Assembly (NCBI GenBank): GCA_025330725.1
Contig: JAIWND010000008.1
Location: forward strand, 496,001-560,000
From: Chlamydoabsidia padenii
Taxonomy: Eukaryota; Mucoromycota; Mucoromycetes; Mucorales; Cunninghamellaceae
DNA length: 64,000 nucleotides
Direction: 5' to 3'
Shown: positions 1 through 11,371 of the stretch, piece by piece
How positions within the stretch are numbered: the first letter of the stretch is position 1
How the letters are laid out: every line of letters starts with the position of its first letter
The notes under the pieces: model-generated
Database searches by the model: none
Seen by the model: only the letters and a program-made list of their open reading frames with translations
What the model was told of the DNA's origin: nothing
Made by a program: the position numbers and the translations under genes

Positions 1-3000
1 ACAGCTCTATCCTCTCAAACAGTCCAAAACTCGAATACAACTTCTATCTACTGTGATGCTTGTCGACAACCTCTAGTGGGGGAACTTGTACGTGCCTTGG
101 AAGGCACATTCCACTTGAACTGCTTCAATTGTTTGGTAAGATCTTTTACATAGCAAACTCTAACAAACTCTAATCAATAACTTTTACTTTTAACTTGATG
201 TAGGACTGTCATGAACCAGTGGCCTCCATGTTCTTCCCTATTGAAACCTCTGATGGATCTCAAAAACCACTTTGCGAACGGGATTACTTTCGACGACTTA
301 ACCTGGCGTGTGATCACTGTGGTGATGCGTTAAAAGGGTCCTACATTACAGCAGTCGGCAAAAAATTCCACCTCGAACACTTTTGTTGCAATACCTGTGG
401 CGACGTATTTGGACCTGAAGATTCATATTATGAACACAACAACAATGTCTACTGTCACTTTCACTACTCTGTCAAGTTTGCCACCAAATGTACTGGATGT
501 CATACAGCCATCTTGAAGCAATTTGTCGAACTGAATCGAAATAACGTGGATGAACATTGGCATCCTGAATGTTACATGATCAACAAGGTAAATAAACAAA
601 TGGAAATTCCGATCAGATCACATACATATTTATACTCATTGTTCTTGCATTAGTATTGGAACGTCAAATTGGGTAATCCTACGAATCAAGATGGTACTGA
701 TAGTTCAAGTAAGTCAGTTTTTTATGTTTACTGTAAAATAGATGATATCCACATGGCTCATTAATCCTAAAACACAATGACAAAAAAAAAAAAAAAACCT
801 TTTTGTGTGTATTTTTAGATCTAGATCATTTGACTGCGACTGAACTCAAAGACGCTCAAACCTCAATGGAAGAAAAGGTTTATAGGATCTGGACCGTTCT
901 ATCGGCATTTGAAGGTAACTCATTAATTTCCCCTACACACAGATACATACTCATCTTATTCATTTGATTTCATAGACTCCTCGGCTGCTTGTATCTCTGA
1001 TATGCTTGTCCATGTCTCTGAAGGAAGCTATGGTGAAGGCGTTAGAATGGCTGATTACTTTGTCTTTCATGTGGATGTCCTATTTTGTGCTATTGATGAA
1101 TTGGCTGCTCAATACTCGGAAACCTTGAAGGAAGAACTCAACTATGATCGGGAAGCTCATATGCTCTGTAAAAAAGTCACTAGCTTTTTTGCTCTATTGT
1201 CTCATACCCAAGTCGGTGGTTTACGAAGGATTGGTATCACTCAAGATTTACTATCATTGGTCACTGGATTAGCTCAATACCTCAAGGTGCTCATTCGTCT
1301 TGGTCTCACTGGTGCACTGAAATTGGTAATTATCGCCCTTTTTGATTTTTTTTTTTTTTTTTTTAATCATCAACTTGAATGTACACTAATCCTCCCTTTT
1401 CTTTTTTCTTTGACATAGGAAAACACCAACAATACGAAATCAGGAGCAATCAGTCGATTCCTTAGTCAACTGGTCAAACTCGCAAATGGTAGACAACACA
1501 ATGACTTGACGGAATATACTGTCACTTCTGACCTTTGTCAATTATGCCGCTCGGTGTGCGATGGCCAATGTTACCGATTCCAACACAACAGATGGCATGA
1601 TCAATGCTTTACTTGCTCTCAATGCTCTGAACGCTTAGGGGATGGATATCAAGAATCGTATTTGGACACACATAATCTCGCTCTTTACTGCAATCACTGT
1701 GGTAATAACGATACTATGGTTCAAGGTTTTGAAAAGGTGACCAAGTTGCAGCAATTCTCCTTTCTCCTAAGGGTGGCATTAAAACGACTGTATCAACTTT
1801 TGGATGTACGTGGTAAGTACATGTTATCAGGATATATGTGGTATCTCACACTTTTTTTTTTCTTTTACTTTTTTAACTAGATATCTCTCGGGCTCAGTAT
1901 GATAGTCAATTCAACAAACAACTGTCATCAAGTATTAGAAAGGAGGGTCAGCCGACAATCGACACCAAGAATCTACCAACAATCTCTGAACCTGTCGAAA
2001 AGAACGATATTCACCTTGGAGACATCAAGAGGACTAAATCAACTCACATGAATCGAAATGTCAGCAGCTCTCGTCGTATCGCCAAAAGATCAACACTAAT
2101 GGAGACACCAAGCCCAACATCTGCCTATATCACTAGCCAACCGGATAACATTGATTACCCTGAACGACCAATAATTGATATCCATCAAAAAGGTAGCATG
2201 CATAGCGATGATACTCCACTATCATCAAGTCCAACAAATATACATCCTCCTTCAACTCTTGGTACAACGTCTGTCCCTTCCACCACTGTAGAATCCAACA
2301 ATACCAATAATACTCCAGAAATACCAAGCCCAGTACCACCAAGAATTTCTCAAAATTACGTCAAAACGATACCAAAAGCCAAATTTTACTATTTTGCGGA
2401 ACTGGGATCATTGGACCACTACATGCTAAAACACATTGCCGTACTCTACTTGGACGAACTACTAAAAGATTATTTCTCTTTGGAGGACTTGGCTGATTTG
2501 ATCGACGATAAGAAGAACTCTACTCTTTGGGGGAAATTCGTGACAAGTCTCAAGACTGGGGGGAATAAGAAGATTCCAACAAAAGGTAAAACACATAAAA
2601 ACCGAAAATGACATGCCAATCGACTCGCATCTAACTTTTACGTTGACTGTCTATAGAGGGAACCTTTGGCGTGCCATTGGAGATCCTTGTGGAAAAGAAT
2701 GGTGTAGATTCTAATTTGGGCGCTAGTCCTACTCGGATTCGGATTCCTGCCATTCTCGAAGAAATCATCTTTGCAATGAAACAAATGGGTAAGTACACAA
2801 ATCTAGGATCAAGTTGTATATGAAGAAGCCCTAACTTTTTTTTTTTTCTTTCCTTCTTTTTTGTAGATGTCTCGGTAGAAGGTATCTTCCGGAAAAATGG
2901 CAACATTCGACTACTTAAAGATATGTGTGAAGATATTGACAAGAATCCCAACGACCTCAATCTTATGAATGAAAATGCGATCCAGTTGGCTGCTTTGATC

Positions 3001-4052
3001 AAGAAATTCTTACGGGAAATGCCTGAACCACTATTGACCTTCAAATTACATCGACTCTTCACAACTATACAAAGTAAGTAGAACTAGAACTTGTAACGAC
3101 TCACTTGCTAACATTTTGTTTGATAAATGTATAGAATTGGATAAAGAAGCGGATAGAAAAAGAGCGATGCATCTAGCCTGCTGTCTATTACCAAAACCAA
3201 ATCGGGACACAATGGAGGTGCTATTCTTATTTATCCACTGGGTGTCAACATTTGCTCATACTGGAAACGATGGTGGTAACAAGATGGACCTTCTCAATTT
3301 GGCAACAATGATCGCACCTAACCTCCTGTATTCTAAAAGCAAAGATCCGATCAAGGATGAATCTTTTGGTGTCATTGAAGCTGTTTTGTTGTTGATGCAA
3401 TACCAAGAAGAATTTGCTACGGTAAGTGAAAAGAACATTATGGAGGAAGGATGACGATTAACATGTCACTTTTTTTTGGGGGGGGATATAGGTTCCTGAA
3501 GACTTTGTGCCAATGCTGGAAAACTTGACTTATGGTGAAGTCGATATGGAACTCAATGTACGACATATTCTGAAAAAGTGTGAAGTTGTGATGAAAATGG
3601 CGCGGAATCAACCTGGGCGATTCGATCACCATATACATCTACCACCGACTTTGCCACGACAACATTCATCTCCAGCAGCAGTACCAACAACCTCCTCCAC
3701 GAACCAATTGAATTCAGCTCCCTCAACACCGAACCCATCCATAGCCCAAATGACGGATCCATACCCGATATCTACAGATGATCATCCACCATCGTCTACA
3801 TTTGAACCTCCAAACACGCCGTACAGTCTCTCCTCATCACCTATCGATATAGCACAACAGAAACAACAGAAACAACATCAAGCAATGATGGCATCGACTT
3901 CTTCTCCGCCATCGTTACCTCACCACCCTGTTTCTCCTGATACTACTGCTACAATTACTCCTGTCACTACACCTCAGCCTTTATTACGATCTCAGTCGTC
4001 ATCTCAATTCGATACCAATGGCACTCCTCAGAAATCTTCTTTGCTTGTGTAG
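1..4052 (+). CDS. LIM-domain Rho GTPase-activating protein, LRG1-like (5' partial)
   Basis: GTPase-activating protein for Rho-type GTPases; fungal LRG1 relatives act on Rho1 and tune cell-wall glucan synthesis and polarity. Exons 1-135, 204-587, 654-708, 819-914, 976-1325, 1419-1812, 1881-2585, 2657-2788, 2867-3073, 3135-3421 and 3492-4052 join in one frame (1101 residues visible; the start lies before base 1). Zinc-binding LIM modules begin at CDAC (base 52), CDHC (about 310) and CTGC (about 490), with a fourth Cys/His cluster CQLC...CNHC at about 1540-1700. A RhoGAP domain follows from GTFGVPLE (2660) to about 3600, with the arginine-finger motif GIFRKNG. The tail is Ser/Pro/Thr/Gln-rich. 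Family assignment is firm from domain order; the LRG1 subtype is inferred. AATAAA at about 4237 may be the polyadenylation signal. Confidence 0.93.
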
Positions 4053-5139
4053 TGTAGTCACCTGGCTGACGATCCATTATCCTCCACTCTAGTTTTACAT
4101 TTTAACCCTTTAACTACAGCTCTATTTTTTATATTCTCTCTCTCTTTTTTTTTTTTCTAACCTCACCAACTATTCTTATATATACATATTATATTATGAT
4201 GACTGTTGTCATTTATCCCCCCCCTTTTTTTTTACAATAAAGACTTATTACAAATACATTTATTGTGCCCAAAAACTTGATACATTTGACCAGGTACAGG
4301 TGAGTTATTTAAAAGAGGGAAGACGGGCGGCCTAATAAAGCGGGACAAATCATCGAAAATGTTGTGGATTAAACTTTTCACCATGTCTGATTTCAATGGG
4401 GTACTACTTGTGAAAGGATTGTACGAATGTTTTATATTGTTTGATGTTGTGGCTATGGGCATATAATAGAAAAGCTCTTTTTTTTTTTTTGGTTACCAGC
4501 CGAGGGGATTTGTCGGAGTTGAATGTGTGTCATGCGCTTAAATCTTAAGTGATCCTTCGTGCAGAGGAAAACGAAATTACCGTAAACATGGATGATACCG
4601 GTAGGCATTGAAAAAAAAAAAAATTTATTGAGAAACAGGGTTGAAAATTTAGTACCTGCCCATTAAAAAGAAGTTGATAGATGCACATCAATCGGTTGGT
4701 AAGTAATCCTCCGCATACTAGGAGTAGTTGTACCCCATAATTCAAGTTGTGATGTGCATCAAAACTAATCACCCCAGTCAAGTATTGTGTTTCTGTCCCT
4801 GCGATAGGGCACAATGTATTACATTCTTTCCTCTATTAAAAAAAAAAGATGACCTGTCGGGATTTAAAATACTTTGGCAGTTTAGGAACGTGGGCAAGCT
4901 GAGCCCTTTTATTCCCTGCTCTTTTTTTTTTTTCTTTTTCCTAGCTCTCTCTCTTTCTCTTTCTTCTCTCCTCCTTTTTTTCATATATTTACTTTTTATT
5001 GAGGTTCCTGGAACCTTTCTAACTCTTACTTTGTCCACTCATTACCTCGTCATACTTATTCACTTCCATCTTTACGACTACTAGTAACAGTAATCTTTAC
5101 CCCTTCCTTTACACCTCTACCAACTTCTTCCATCCCATC
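4053..5139. other. Intergenic region with a possible minus-strand gene or relic
   Basis: 3' flank of the RhoGAP gene and promoter of the WHI3-like gene. On the minus strand two open blocks (about 4814-4650 and 4605-4232) could be spliced: the second contains GIIHVYGNFVFLC, and a GTAACC...TAG intron at about 4490-4450 would join it to a block that runs to a stop at 4232. I found no convincing acceptor between the two blocks and recognise no family, so this is either a small poorly modelled gene or a relic. Bases 4921-4990 are a pyrimidine-rich promoter tract. Confidence 0.25.
4856..4869 (+). promoter_or_regulatory. CGGGATTTRAA element upstream of the WHI3-like gene
   Basis: GTCGGGATTTAAAA lies about 270 bp before the start codon at 5140 and reads in the direction of the gene. 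It is one of about 20 related copies in the window. The role is inferred only from position and recurrence. Confidence 0.5.
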
Positions 5140-7405
5140 ATGGCTGCACAAAAACAACAACAACCAACGACTTCTACTGTCAGTACAACAGCCACCTCTA
5201 TTATTAACAATAACAACATGACACTACTACCTTTGCCACCTCTTCAACCACTTGCACCATTCAACTTTTCTTCTAACAACGGGGAAGAGATATCTACCAT
5301 CTTTGTCGTCGGCTTCCCTGAAGACATGTTAGAACGTGAATTCCAAAATATGTTTATCTTCTCTCCTGGGTTTGAAGCTGCCACTTTGAAGATACCAAAC
5401 AAAGATCAAGAAGACGATTCTGGAACCAACACCACTGAAACGAACGACCCTTATGACTCTACCAACAGTGAAGGCATTTCCAGTACGGACAACAATGACA
5501 ACAACGATGGCAACTCTAGTAACAGCAACAAAAACATCAATCATTTTAACACTGGTACCAACAACAATAACATGCGTAAACAAATTGTAAGTTTAAAAGG
5601 GAAAGAAAAATGACTATTCTCATCCTTACACACACACTAATGTTTCATGTATTTTTTACTTTAGATTGGATTTGCTAAATTCCGAACTCGTATGGAAGCA
5701 TTGGAAGCCAGGGATATCATCAGCGGGCGAAAGGTGGATGCTGAAAAAGGATCTGTGCTCAAAGCTGAAATGGCCAAGAAGAATCTGCATACAAAAAGGG
5801 GATTATCACTGGAACCAGTACAACAACAGCAACTACAACTCGGATTTCCAACTCAGGTACTCTCCCCTCCAATCAATCCAACACCTTACACCAATGTATT
5901 ACAGCAGCTTGCGCCAATACCACCACCACTATCATCATCAACCTCTTCAACATCACCTACACTGCCAACATCAACAGCATCAGAAATAAGACAGGCAAGG
6001 TTTAATCCATCCAACACAATACATCATGCAGCCTATGAAGCATTTTATTCGGTCCCTCCTACTGATACTAATGACCATGGTGCTACTTCTCCTATCGGTG
6101 GTAATGGTGATTATCTTCATTCTGATCTCTTCTCTCCTAAATTGGGCTCTACTGGATCCTCGGCATTCAACGAATCTATTATGTTTACGACTGCTACTAC
6201 AAACCGTCCTCCTTCCTCCTTTGATGTGCGTGCTGCTTCTGTTGGTGATATTTTTAACTCGACCTCCAACCTCTCTTCATCATCATCTGCTATTCATGGG
6301 TCAACATTTAATCCCCTACACCGCTTGTCATCAAAACATGTCTTTGAAATGGAACATGATCCATCCTATTTATCAAAATCAACACCAACAAACAACTTTT
6401 TCTTCCCTCCATCGGATGCGACTGGTATGATTCATCCAACAACAACACCATCGATTTACCCTTCATCCTCTTTACCACTTCATCAACATTACCAGCACTA
6501 TGGGCATAACACGAGCAGTAATTCGAACAACAACATGAACAACAATGGACCCGTCAATGGATTATCAAGTGTTATGGAAGAAAGTGATGAGGTGACACTC
6601 ACAACTTCACCAGAAAGTCTCACAACAACCGATAAGGATGAATATGAAGGATCATGGCAGCAATATCGGTCAGCGGACTCGTTCAGTGATCTCGGTCATC
6701 GAATGAATGGATTGGCTATCAGTACAAACCCAAACTCAACAATGATGAAGGCTCCTGGAAACAATCTACCTTCACCTCTTGGCGCCTCTCCAGCGCCGAT
6801 GATGATGAATGGGATACTTCGAAACTACAATGGAATGATGATTGGCAGCACAAACCCAGCAGATCAAAATCCACCTTGCAATACTCTTTATGTCGGCAAC
6901 TTACCACCAAACACAAGCGAAGACGAATTGAAACAAATGTTTTCAAAGTGTCTTGGGTACAAACGACTGTCTTTTCGTCATAAATCTAATGGTCCCATGT
7001 GCTTTGTCGAATTTGTCGATGTGATGTGTGCTACTCAAGCTCTACAAGATCTGTATGGCAATCCGCTCAGTAACTCTGTCAAGGGGGGTATTCGACTATC
7101 ATTCAGCAAAAATCCTTTGGTAAAACAATACAGAAAAAAAAAAAAAAAAAAAGTGGGTCAGAATAGTAGTTGATAATGCCTTTTTTTTGATATAGGGGGT
7201 TCGACAACAACAACAACAACAACCGATGGGTCTCAACGGCAACAACAACAACAACAACAACAACAACAACTCATCTTCTGTATATGCTACCAGTCCTCCA
7301 CCTACAGCTTCGAATATGACATTTAATGGATTCATGGCTGGGTTTTCGACAATGAACAACCATCCACGCCGGGAAAGCATGACCTTCGATCCTCAATTGT
7401 CCTAG
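5140..7405 (+). CDS. WHI3/Scw1/Mde7-family RRM RNA-binding protein
   Basis: Predicted mRNA-binding protein; fungal relatives control cell size, cell-wall integrity or differentiation through target mRNAs. Exons 5140-5586, 5665-7119 and 7196-7405, all phase 0, give 703 residues. A divergent N-terminal RRM-like unit starts at [12 protein letters not shown] (about residue 50), is interrupted by an Asn/Thr/Asp-rich insert, and resumes with [16 protein letters not shown] after intron 1. The canonical C-terminal RRM (about residues 585-660) carries [17 protein letters not shown] and the RNP1-like [10 protein letters not shown], which is typical of the family. The middle is Ser/Thr/Asn-rich and probably disordered. 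The last exon encodes Gln and Asn runs from CAA/AAC repeats (7203-7273). A purine tract (7134-7152) lies inside intron 2. Confidence 0.9.
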
Positions 7406-8079
7406 GTACCTGACTCTTCTGCTTTTAAAAATCATATATCCATTTTATTATTACTATTGTTTAGCATTCCCCCACCCCCTTTATTTTACATTATCTTATT
7501 ATATCATACGTCATATTTATTATATATTATAGTATTACCCTCTTATCATCCAAATCATACACATTATCATCTCTACCATTTACACACACATCTATTCTAT
7601 ATGCTTTATATTCTTGCCCCTTCCATATCTTATCAATCATTTGAACAAACTTTAATAAAAATAAAAACCAGCATGTTTAACTTTACCTCATAAGTAGTAT
7701 GTCCCCACAAAAAGTAGTGATCTACCTCAAAAGGTAAAGGCATGAACTTATTCCGAACTCTGTGTCGGAGATAAAAAGTGATTTTCTCTGGAAAATTAGA
7801 TATCAATCTGGAAATTTCTTTTTGTCTCTTTCTCCTTTCTCTTCTTTCTCTTCTTTCTCTCTCGATAAATCTTTTAACATCTAGATGCTTCGATATAACC
7901 AATTCAGCCATAGACTCCGATAATAGAATAGTATATATATATGTGTACTTTACTTTTAATAAAAACCTTATTCTTCACCTGATATATAAAAGGAATACTC
8001 GTCTTATAGTTCAAACGACATCTGCAACATCGGTGATTGGCTACGGGATCTGATTTTTAAAAAAGAGGAAAGTAAAAAG
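7406..8079. other. Intergenic region between the WHI3-like gene and tRNA-Leu
   Basis: Holds the 3' flank of the RNA-binding gene (AATAAAAAT near 7655 is a plausible polyadenylation signal). A 92-codon minus-strand frame (7911-7633) begins MAELVISKHLDVK and contains a run of Arg/Glu that is simply the CTTT-rich repeat at 7820-7860 read backwards. I cannot support it as a gene. Nothing else is visible. Confidence 0.4.
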
Positions 8080-8162
8080 TGATGAGAGTGGGATTTGAAC
8101 CCACGCCTCCGAAGAGATCACGGCCTTAACGTGACGCCTTAGACCAACTCGGCCATCTCACC
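8080..8162 (-). tRNA. tRNA-Leu (anticodon AAG)
   Basis: An 83-base class II tRNA, intronless. The acceptor stem GGTGAGA pairs with TCTCATC (one G-T pair), followed by discriminator A. The D arm is GCCGAG...AAGGC. The anticodon stem TCACG/CGTGA closes the loop TTAAGGC, which reads anticodon AAG. A long variable arm (TCTCTTCGGAGG) is typical of leucine tRNAs. The T arm is GTGGGTTCAAATCCCAC, containing the internal B box. TTTTT directly downstream on the minus strand (8078-8074) is the RNA polymerase III terminator. Confidence 0.96.
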
Positions 8163-8798
8163 AACTCAAAATGTCAATCTCTATGTATTATATAAAGCAC
8201 ACATGTCGGAGTTTGTAAATTTAAAATAGCGATTGGTTTTTGTTTTTCTTTATTGATAATAAAATAAACACATATTTATACTATTCTATAATTCTAGCAA
8301 CTTCCTTCATGTCTACTACTAATATATACTCGAGGGGAAAATATTGGTGTTGTATTAATCATGAGGAAGGTTGTAGAATCTACCACGATATTCTTATGGA
8401 TCGGTCAGTCAATATCGGAGTTTAACGAAGAATGGGTTTGGTCGTTTCTTTCTCCGCTTTGTACCTGCGAGACCGACATCATAAATCACAACGTCGGAAT
8501 TTCAAAAATATGACGTCATATTTGCTTGATATGGCAAACAAATACCGGGATTTCATCCGAAGCCGATAGTCAAACGCCGTATAGCCTGAATGGCCAATCC
8601 CCCCCCGGAATATATACATGCTGTACAATCAGCTCGTAAAAATGCATAATGTTCAAATATAAAGTCAAGATTTATTAATATTATTGATAAAACGTATATT
8701 ACAATTACAGACACAAGAGGGACAAACTAGGAAAAAAAAAAAGAGAGAGACGAGGATATACTTTAAGATTCTATTTAACTACAGGAGGAGAGGAGTCA
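8163..8798. other. Intergenic region upstream of tRNA-Leu
   Basis: No coding region found. It holds the 5' flank of the tRNA gene, a CRE/ATF-like TGACGTCA (about 8511-8518), a weak relative of the recurring element (CCGGGATTTCA, about 8555-8565), and the 3' flank of the DNAJC12-like gene. Confidence 0.4.
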
Positions 8799-9525
8799 TT
8801 ATAATTCGTAATTTCGAAACTTGGTGTACATGTCGTCGTTGTTGTTGTTGCCTTTCGACCAAAAGGATCCTTTCTCTAGTTGAATCTTTGGTAATTGGTG
8901 TCTTGGTTCGGGTAAAGTTGTCGTGAGATGTTGGTACTGTTGCTCATCAACCTGTTGATCTTTGGTTAAAGTGAGTTGTGTCGGAAGTGCCTGCCAGTGA
9001 ATTGTCTAGGTGTATAATAATGTTAATTCAGTTCCATTATCAATGTTCGTCCTTGATTAGTTTTACCTGTGCATGTCCACTGAGTTGAATGTAGTCTTCG
9101 AATGGAATACACAATCCACTCTGCCTCCAACGATCATATTTTGCTCTGTTTTGAGGATCCCCAACCACATCGAATGCTTCCTTGATGAGTGGGTACTGGC
9201 TATCTATCCATCTCCCCCCATCAAGTGTGTTAGTCAACACCAGGTCTTTTTTTTTTTTTTTAATTGTTCTTTTCCTTTGTTAAACTTACCTTTAGTAGTA
9301 TTTTTGTTCTTGTCGGGATGATGGAGGAGGGCAAGTCGTTTGTATTCCGTTTTAATTTGGTCAAGCTGTATAAAATAAAATAAAAAGTGTGCGTTATTAG
9401 TTAGTTCATCATGGATACTGTAAACCACCCTTACAAGTGGCCGTACTTACCGAACTAGTTTCAACACATCCCAGTATAGAGTAATAATCTTTATCGTTCT
9501 TCTTCACGTTCAAAATATCCTGCAT
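8799..9525 (-). CDS. DNAJC12-like J-domain cochaperone
   Basis: Short J-domain protein predicted to recruit and stimulate Hsp70; animal DNAJC12 works on aromatic amino acid hydroxylases. Exons 9525-9451, 9365-9290, 9203-9067 and 9005-8799 give 164 residues. The J domain begins DYYSILGCVETSS and carries the HPD motif in LALLHHPDKNK, then KYDRWRQSGLCIPFEDY, which resembles the region just after the DNAJC12 J domain. The protein ends KFRNYEL, nearly identical to the conserved DNAJC12 C-terminus. The start codon is the first in-frame ATG before the J domain. It is about 30 residues shorter than the human protein. The client in this fungus is unknown. Confidence 0.9.
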
Positions 9526-9609
9526 TGTTTAGATTTGTAAATAAAAAGAAAAAGAGAAAGGGTAATACAATCAAGAGTTTTTTTTTTATCTTGGTCGTGG
9601 GAAATTTGA

Positions 9610-9622
9610 GCGGGATTTGAAA
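9610..9622 (+). promoter_or_regulatory. CGGGATTTGAA element upstream of the DNAJC12-like gene
   Basis: GCGGGATTTGAAA lies about 85 bp before the DNAJC12-like start, in the orientation opposite to the gene. Function is inferred from recurrence only. Confidence 0.45.
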
Positions 9623-10718
9623 CTGATTTATCGCCCCCACATTCACGATCGGCAAAAGAGAATCGCTTTCTCTCTCTAATCTTTTCCACACACACAACAT
9701 TAGGATTTGGCCCTAACTTTTGTTTAAAGAAGACGAAATAAGGAGCGCCAATGGCCTTTTTGGACGTAACAAGACAAGATGGCAATACTTTGACCGTAAA
9801 CACAGTGGTATCAATTAGTTGATGCAATCTATCGAGGTAAGAAGCAAAAAAAAAAAAAAAAAAGACTATTGCCCCTGCACTTACATATTTATACACTCTT
9901 CAAACTAGGATACAACATTATTTAATAAAAATCGGATCTCAACAGACTACCTGGCAGCAGTAAGGTACTAGAGGAGATAAAAAGTAGGAATAAGCTCTAA
10001 CTAATATGGTGACTCTTCTCTCCTTTGTTTATCTAGTTGAAAGAATATCAACTCACTTTGGTGAATATGTTTCCATGATGCATTACTTGACAATATATAG
10101 CATTCATCTTCTTGATTGGTAAGTTCAAAAGTCAAATGGATCATGATCTCTCTATCTCTCTATCTTGGTGATTTACACTGTATACGGATACAAAAAGAAA
10201 AGGTAAGAGTGTTTAACAATAATGATGACTTAGTTCAACGAAACAAACAATGTTGAAAACTGTTAATGGAGCCAAACACACTTGAACTGATTGAAGGTAG
10301 CCGGAATACGATGAAAACAACCAATGGAAAGATCAACACTAGGAACTAACTTGACTTGTTAAAGCCGACTCTGCTGCATAATGCTAACCTGGATTTGGTG
10401 TCTGGCTTTATACATTAGTTAGTTATATAGCGGTATATTACACTTTTTTTTATTTTTATTAATAAACTTACCATTATGTCAAACTTGGGGATTTTTTAAG
10501 ACTTTTAAGAGAATATATTTGGGGATCCGGGATTATAGACAACCTGTTTTTGGAAATGTTTAGACCTTTTACTACTGACCACTGTATCTTTTTTTTTGTT
10601 TATATCCTTCCCTCTGTTTTTTTCTTCTTTTGCTTATCTCTTCACCACGAATGCTTGACATTGCATTTCATCTACCCATACCATGAAGGTAGAATGTCGT
10701 TGTAGACCGGGAAGATTT

Positions 10719-10735
10719 CCCCGCCCCTTCCCCAC
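10719..10735. promoter_or_regulatory. Paired CreA/Mig1-like sites in the isocitrate lyase promoter
   Basis: CCCCGC (10719-10724) and CCCCAC (10730-10735) match the reverse complement of the CreA/Mig1 core SYGGRG. They lie about 640 bp upstream of isocitrate lyase, a classic glucose-repressed gene. Paired sites are typical of functional carbon-repression elements, but occupancy here is inferred. Confidence 0.4.
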
Positions 10736-11237
10736 GAAAATATACCATATTGAAACCCCGACTGTCACACAAGTAATTTCATGCAAGGCATCAATACAGC
10801 ATTACTCAAGCAGCATACCATCATCTACCGGATGAGAAAGGGCAACATACATAGCTAATCTCTTGTTCAATTATTTGAAAACCATACCGTGATGATCATA
10901 TAAAAGACAGCGTCATCTAAAAAGGGGGAAAAAAAAAAGCTAAATCTACAACCAATTTTAACTTTACAGACTCAACCGATCTATTGAAACCAGCTGTATT
11001 TGGTACACTTTACTACTTGGACTTTCCCACGTTAACATAACTGTCATGACTATATACTCCATTCAACATTAGAGAAGAAAGGATCAAATGGATTTACTAT
11101 TAGAATCATCAATTAGTATGCTTAATAAATACAATGCTTAGGGTATTATCCTTTTGCAAGGAAGGCCAAACGACAAGATTAAACTCGACTAATGGTTTCA
11201 CACAGACCTTGTTGACCAAAGTGTATTTTTGGTCAGT

Positions 11238-11250
11238 CGGGGATTTGAAA
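11238..11250 (+). promoter_or_regulatory. CGGGATTTGAA element upstream of isocitrate lyase
   Basis: CGGGGATTTGAAA lies about 125 bp upstream of the isocitrate lyase ATG, in gene orientation, just before a long T/C-rich tract. Confidence 0.5.
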
Positions 11251-11371
11251 TGTTGACAATTATTTAAGTTCCTTTCCTTTCCCCTTTTTCTTTCTTCTCT
11301 TCCTCTCTCTCACACTTTTTTTTTTTTTATTTACTTCTTTTATACCTTTTGCATAAACTACTTGTCTAATC

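Larger units (their letters stand above)
9526..11371. other. Long intergenic region: ICL1 promoter and a possible relic
   Basis: A 1.8 kb stretch without a supported gene. On the minus strand, short coherent protein-like blocks occur at about 10140-10000 (ECYILSSNASWKHIHQSEL) and 9836-9690 (LHQLIDTTVFTVKVLPSCL), but I could not join them into a gene and recognise no family; they may be relics. The right half is the isocitrate lyase promoter, with G/C-rich repressor-like sites at 10719-10735 and a pyrimidine tract (11270-11345) before the start codon. Confidence 0.35.
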
